From assembly GCF_000305935.1 (NCBI RefSeq), contig NC_018870.1, positions 1,544,001-1,608,000 of the forward strand: a stretch of 64,000 nt of DNA, written 5' to 3'. The translations under genes and the position numbers were made by a program. Below are positions 62,722 to 64,000 of the stretch, piece by piece. The notes under the pieces are model-generated. The model searched no databases and was not told where the DNA came from. It saw only the letters and a program-made list of their open reading frames with translations. The DNA is from Thermacetogenium phaeum DSM 12270. GTDB taxonomy: Bacteria; Bacillota; DSM-12270; Thermacetogeniales; Thermacetogeniaceae. The stretch's first letter is position 1. Each line of letters opens with the position of its first letter.

Positions 62722-63364
62722 TCCTGCTCACCCCTCTTCTCCATGTGATCTTTATCCACCAGATCAAAAAATAACTAAATGTGTTTATAATATAACCCAA
62801 TCGCGTCATCAATATACAGTCCAGTCTGGTTTCCAGGCGAGGGGAACCAAAGTGAGGAGTGACATCGACCCGCAAACCTTCGGAATCAATCTTTAAGAAA
62901 CGGGATAAGCCTCCCAGAGCAATTCCTTTTGCAGCCCAGATCACCCCGGTAGCCACACCGGTAAGAGCGTAATCCTGAAAGCCAAGATCCGTTTCCCACA
63001 CCAGTCGCCTGCAGCGACTGTTCTTCGCCAATCTTTCAGCATTCCTGATTAATTCCCGAGAATAAGGAAACTTTAACCCTCCCCACCGGGTAAATGAGAA
63101 ACGGGTACGCTCGTCGCTTGCCGCTCTTCCCTGCGCCTTAATACCCAAGGTGTTGACCAGCCGGAAGCTTTTTTCGCTCCGCTCACCTAACAACTTGGTG
63201 CCGACGGCCAGTCTACCCTGAAAAATCCCGAACTTCAGAAAAAGAAAATGCCCCTCTGCCTTCCACCGGTAGTAGAAGTGAACCTCCACCGGCATCACCA
63301 GGAGAAGAAAGCCCACGGTAAAGGCAGCCAAACAGAAAAGAAAAAAGAAATCAGCCTGGCGCAA
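62669..63364 (-). CDS. DUF2953 protein
   Basis: 231 residues. An N-terminal membrane helix (about 8-25) and then a mostly beta domain. The C-terminal part has DVTPHFGSPRLETRLDCILMTRLGYII. DUF2953 genes sit between scpB and ytfJ in many Firmicutes, as here. Function unknown. The end is rich in basic residues. Confidence 0.8.
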   Translation of the reverse strand: MRQADFFFLFCLAAFTVGFLLLVMPVEVHFYYRWKAEGHFLFLKFGIFQGRLAVGTKLLGERSEKSFRLVNTLGIKAQGRAASDERTRFSFTRWGGLKFPYSRELIRNAERLAKNSRCRRLVWETDLGFQDYALTGVATGVIWAAKGIALGGLSRFLKIDSEGLRVDVTPHFGSPRLETRLDCILMTRLGYIINTFSYFLIWWIKITWRRGVSRSGEPSDRNSHENRHGEH

Positions 63365-63465
63365 ACCCCATCACCCCCGGCTATCTTTTGCCTGAAATGC
63401 CATCTTCGCCATCAAATATTAAGGTTTGCGCCTGTCGAAAAAACTATTCTTTTTAAGGAAAATAT

Positions 63466-63978
63466 TTATTCTTCTCTTTGCTCCAGTTCGTCAAGGGGCG
63501 GCAGTTCCGAGAGGTCTTTAAGCCCAAAATATTCCAGAAATGCCGGGGTGGAACCGTAGAGAATCGGCCGACCGTGACCGCTTCCCCTCCCGACCTCCTG
63601 GATCAGTCCCCGCTCCATCAGGACGGCCAAAATATGATCCACCCGTACGCCCCGGATCGCTTCGATCTGAGCCCTTGTAACAGGCTGGTAATAAGCAATA
63701 ATGCTTAAAGTCTCCAGGGCAGCACGCGAAAGCGGAGGGGTTTTCTCTTTTTCCTGCAAGAGCTTTTCGACATATGAGGAGTATTGCGGGCGGGTAACCA
63801 GCTGGTAACCACCGGCAACCCTTGCCAGCATAATGCCTCGCCCCGGCCTGTTATAAACCTCCTCTAGGCTGGTGAGAAGCTGTTCCACATCCGCCTCGTC
63901 CAAACCCGTCAGCCGGCTGAGCGTGTTTGCCGAAAGCGGTCGCGATGCTACAAAAAGCAGGGCCTCCAGCACCGCCAT
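63466..63978 (-). CDS. scpB: Segregation and condensation protein B (N-terminus may extend past window edge)
   Basis: 170 residues as read from ATG 63978. Two winged-helix domains: LEALLFVASRPLSANTLSRLTGL and ALETLSIIAYYQPVTRAQIEAIRGV. It ends VGRGSGHGRPILYG, then FGLKDLSELPPL. It joins ScpA and Smc in chromosome condensation. The frame stays open to the right edge (LIFPQEG before the ATG), and the ATG sits too close to GGAAGGA, so the true start is probably a few codons outside. Confidence 0.92.
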   Translation of the reverse strand: MAVLEALLFVASRPLSANTLSRLTGLDEADVEQLLTSLEEVYNRPGRGIMLARVAGGYQLVTRPQYSSYVEKLLQEKEKTPPLSRAALETLSIIAYYQPVTRAQIEAIRGVRVDHILAVLMERGLIQEVGRGSGHGRPILYGSTPAFLEYFGLKDLSELPPLDELEQREE

Positions 63979-64000
63979 TCCTTCCTGCGGAAAGATCAGC

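Noticed and set aside
1-64000. CRISPR arrays, insertion sequences, prophage or integrative element
   Set aside because: No regularly spaced repeats, transposase, integrase or phage genes were seen; all genes have ordinary chromosomal context.

Overview
The window reads as chromosomal DNA of an anaerobic, endospore-forming Firmicute of the class Clostridia. Sporulation genes (spoIVA, spoIIP, spmA/spmB, dacF-type peptidase, gerW/ytfJ) sit beside a selenocysteine formate dehydrogenase, heterodisulfide-reductase subunits HdrB/HdrC, oxygen-independent siroheme-to-heme enzymes and UbiX/UbiD-type quinone genes. This recalls syntrophic or acetogenic Thermacetogenium, Syntrophaceticus, Moorella or Desulfotomaculum-type bacteria; that placement is inference. 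Nearly every gene lies on the minus strand (one exception at 1557-2021), so the window is probably one replichore arm. I saw no insertion sequence, prophage, rRNA or CRISPR array. There is one tRNA.

Layout, left to right (transcription runs right to left). 1-1432: truncated FtsA-like ATPase. 1557-2021 (+): 3D-domain protein with an in-frame TGA in its signal peptide. 2003-12641: nearly gap-free heme operon (precorrin-2 dehydrogenase, hemA, hemC, cobA-hemD, ahbC, hemB, ahbD-ahbA fusion, ahbB, hemL) ending in cheR. 12859-18243: fdhE and a membrane formate dehydrogenase (selenoprotein, Fe-S subunit, cytochrome b). 18428-24862: hdrC, hdrB, an active-site-less prenyl-synthase homologue, ubiD, ubiX, polyprenyl synthase, tatC. 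25050-29156: speD, a large membrane protein with a phosphatase-like ectodomain, a glycosyltransferase, tRNA-Pro. 29403-33954: hom-thrC-thrB-lysC. 34088-35575: spoIVA. 35951-44245: DUF1614, spoIIP, YIEGIA and its small partner, tandem DUF3189, DUF512 radical-SAM, der, plsY, gpsA. 44447-51184: aroF, aroA, cmk, plsC, ispH-rpsA, FmdB-type zinc ribbon, mobA, behind a leader with a terminator. 51440-53696: two unknown genes, hutP, aroH, ferredoxin. 53714-57698: cobalamin/corrinoid uptake and adenosylation. 57779-59401: pseudouridine synthase and a Rossmann-fold/chemoreceptor fusion. 59559-63978: spmAB, dacF, gerW, DUF2953, scpB.

Several parts fit together. The Ahb pathway supplies heme b to the cytochrome subunit of the formate dehydrogenase. 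MobA supplies the molybdopterin dinucleotide cofactor, FdhE matures the enzyme, and TatC exports the twin-arginine subunit. UbiX/UbiD and the prenyl synthase probably supply a menaquinone-type acceptor. The items most worth follow-up are the Rossmann-chemoreceptor fusion, the AhbD-AhbA fusion, the degenerate prenyl-synthase partner, HutP beside an attenuator-like aroF leader, the TGA in the 3D-protein signal peptide, and the tandem DUF3189/YIEGIA sporulation-linked cluster.
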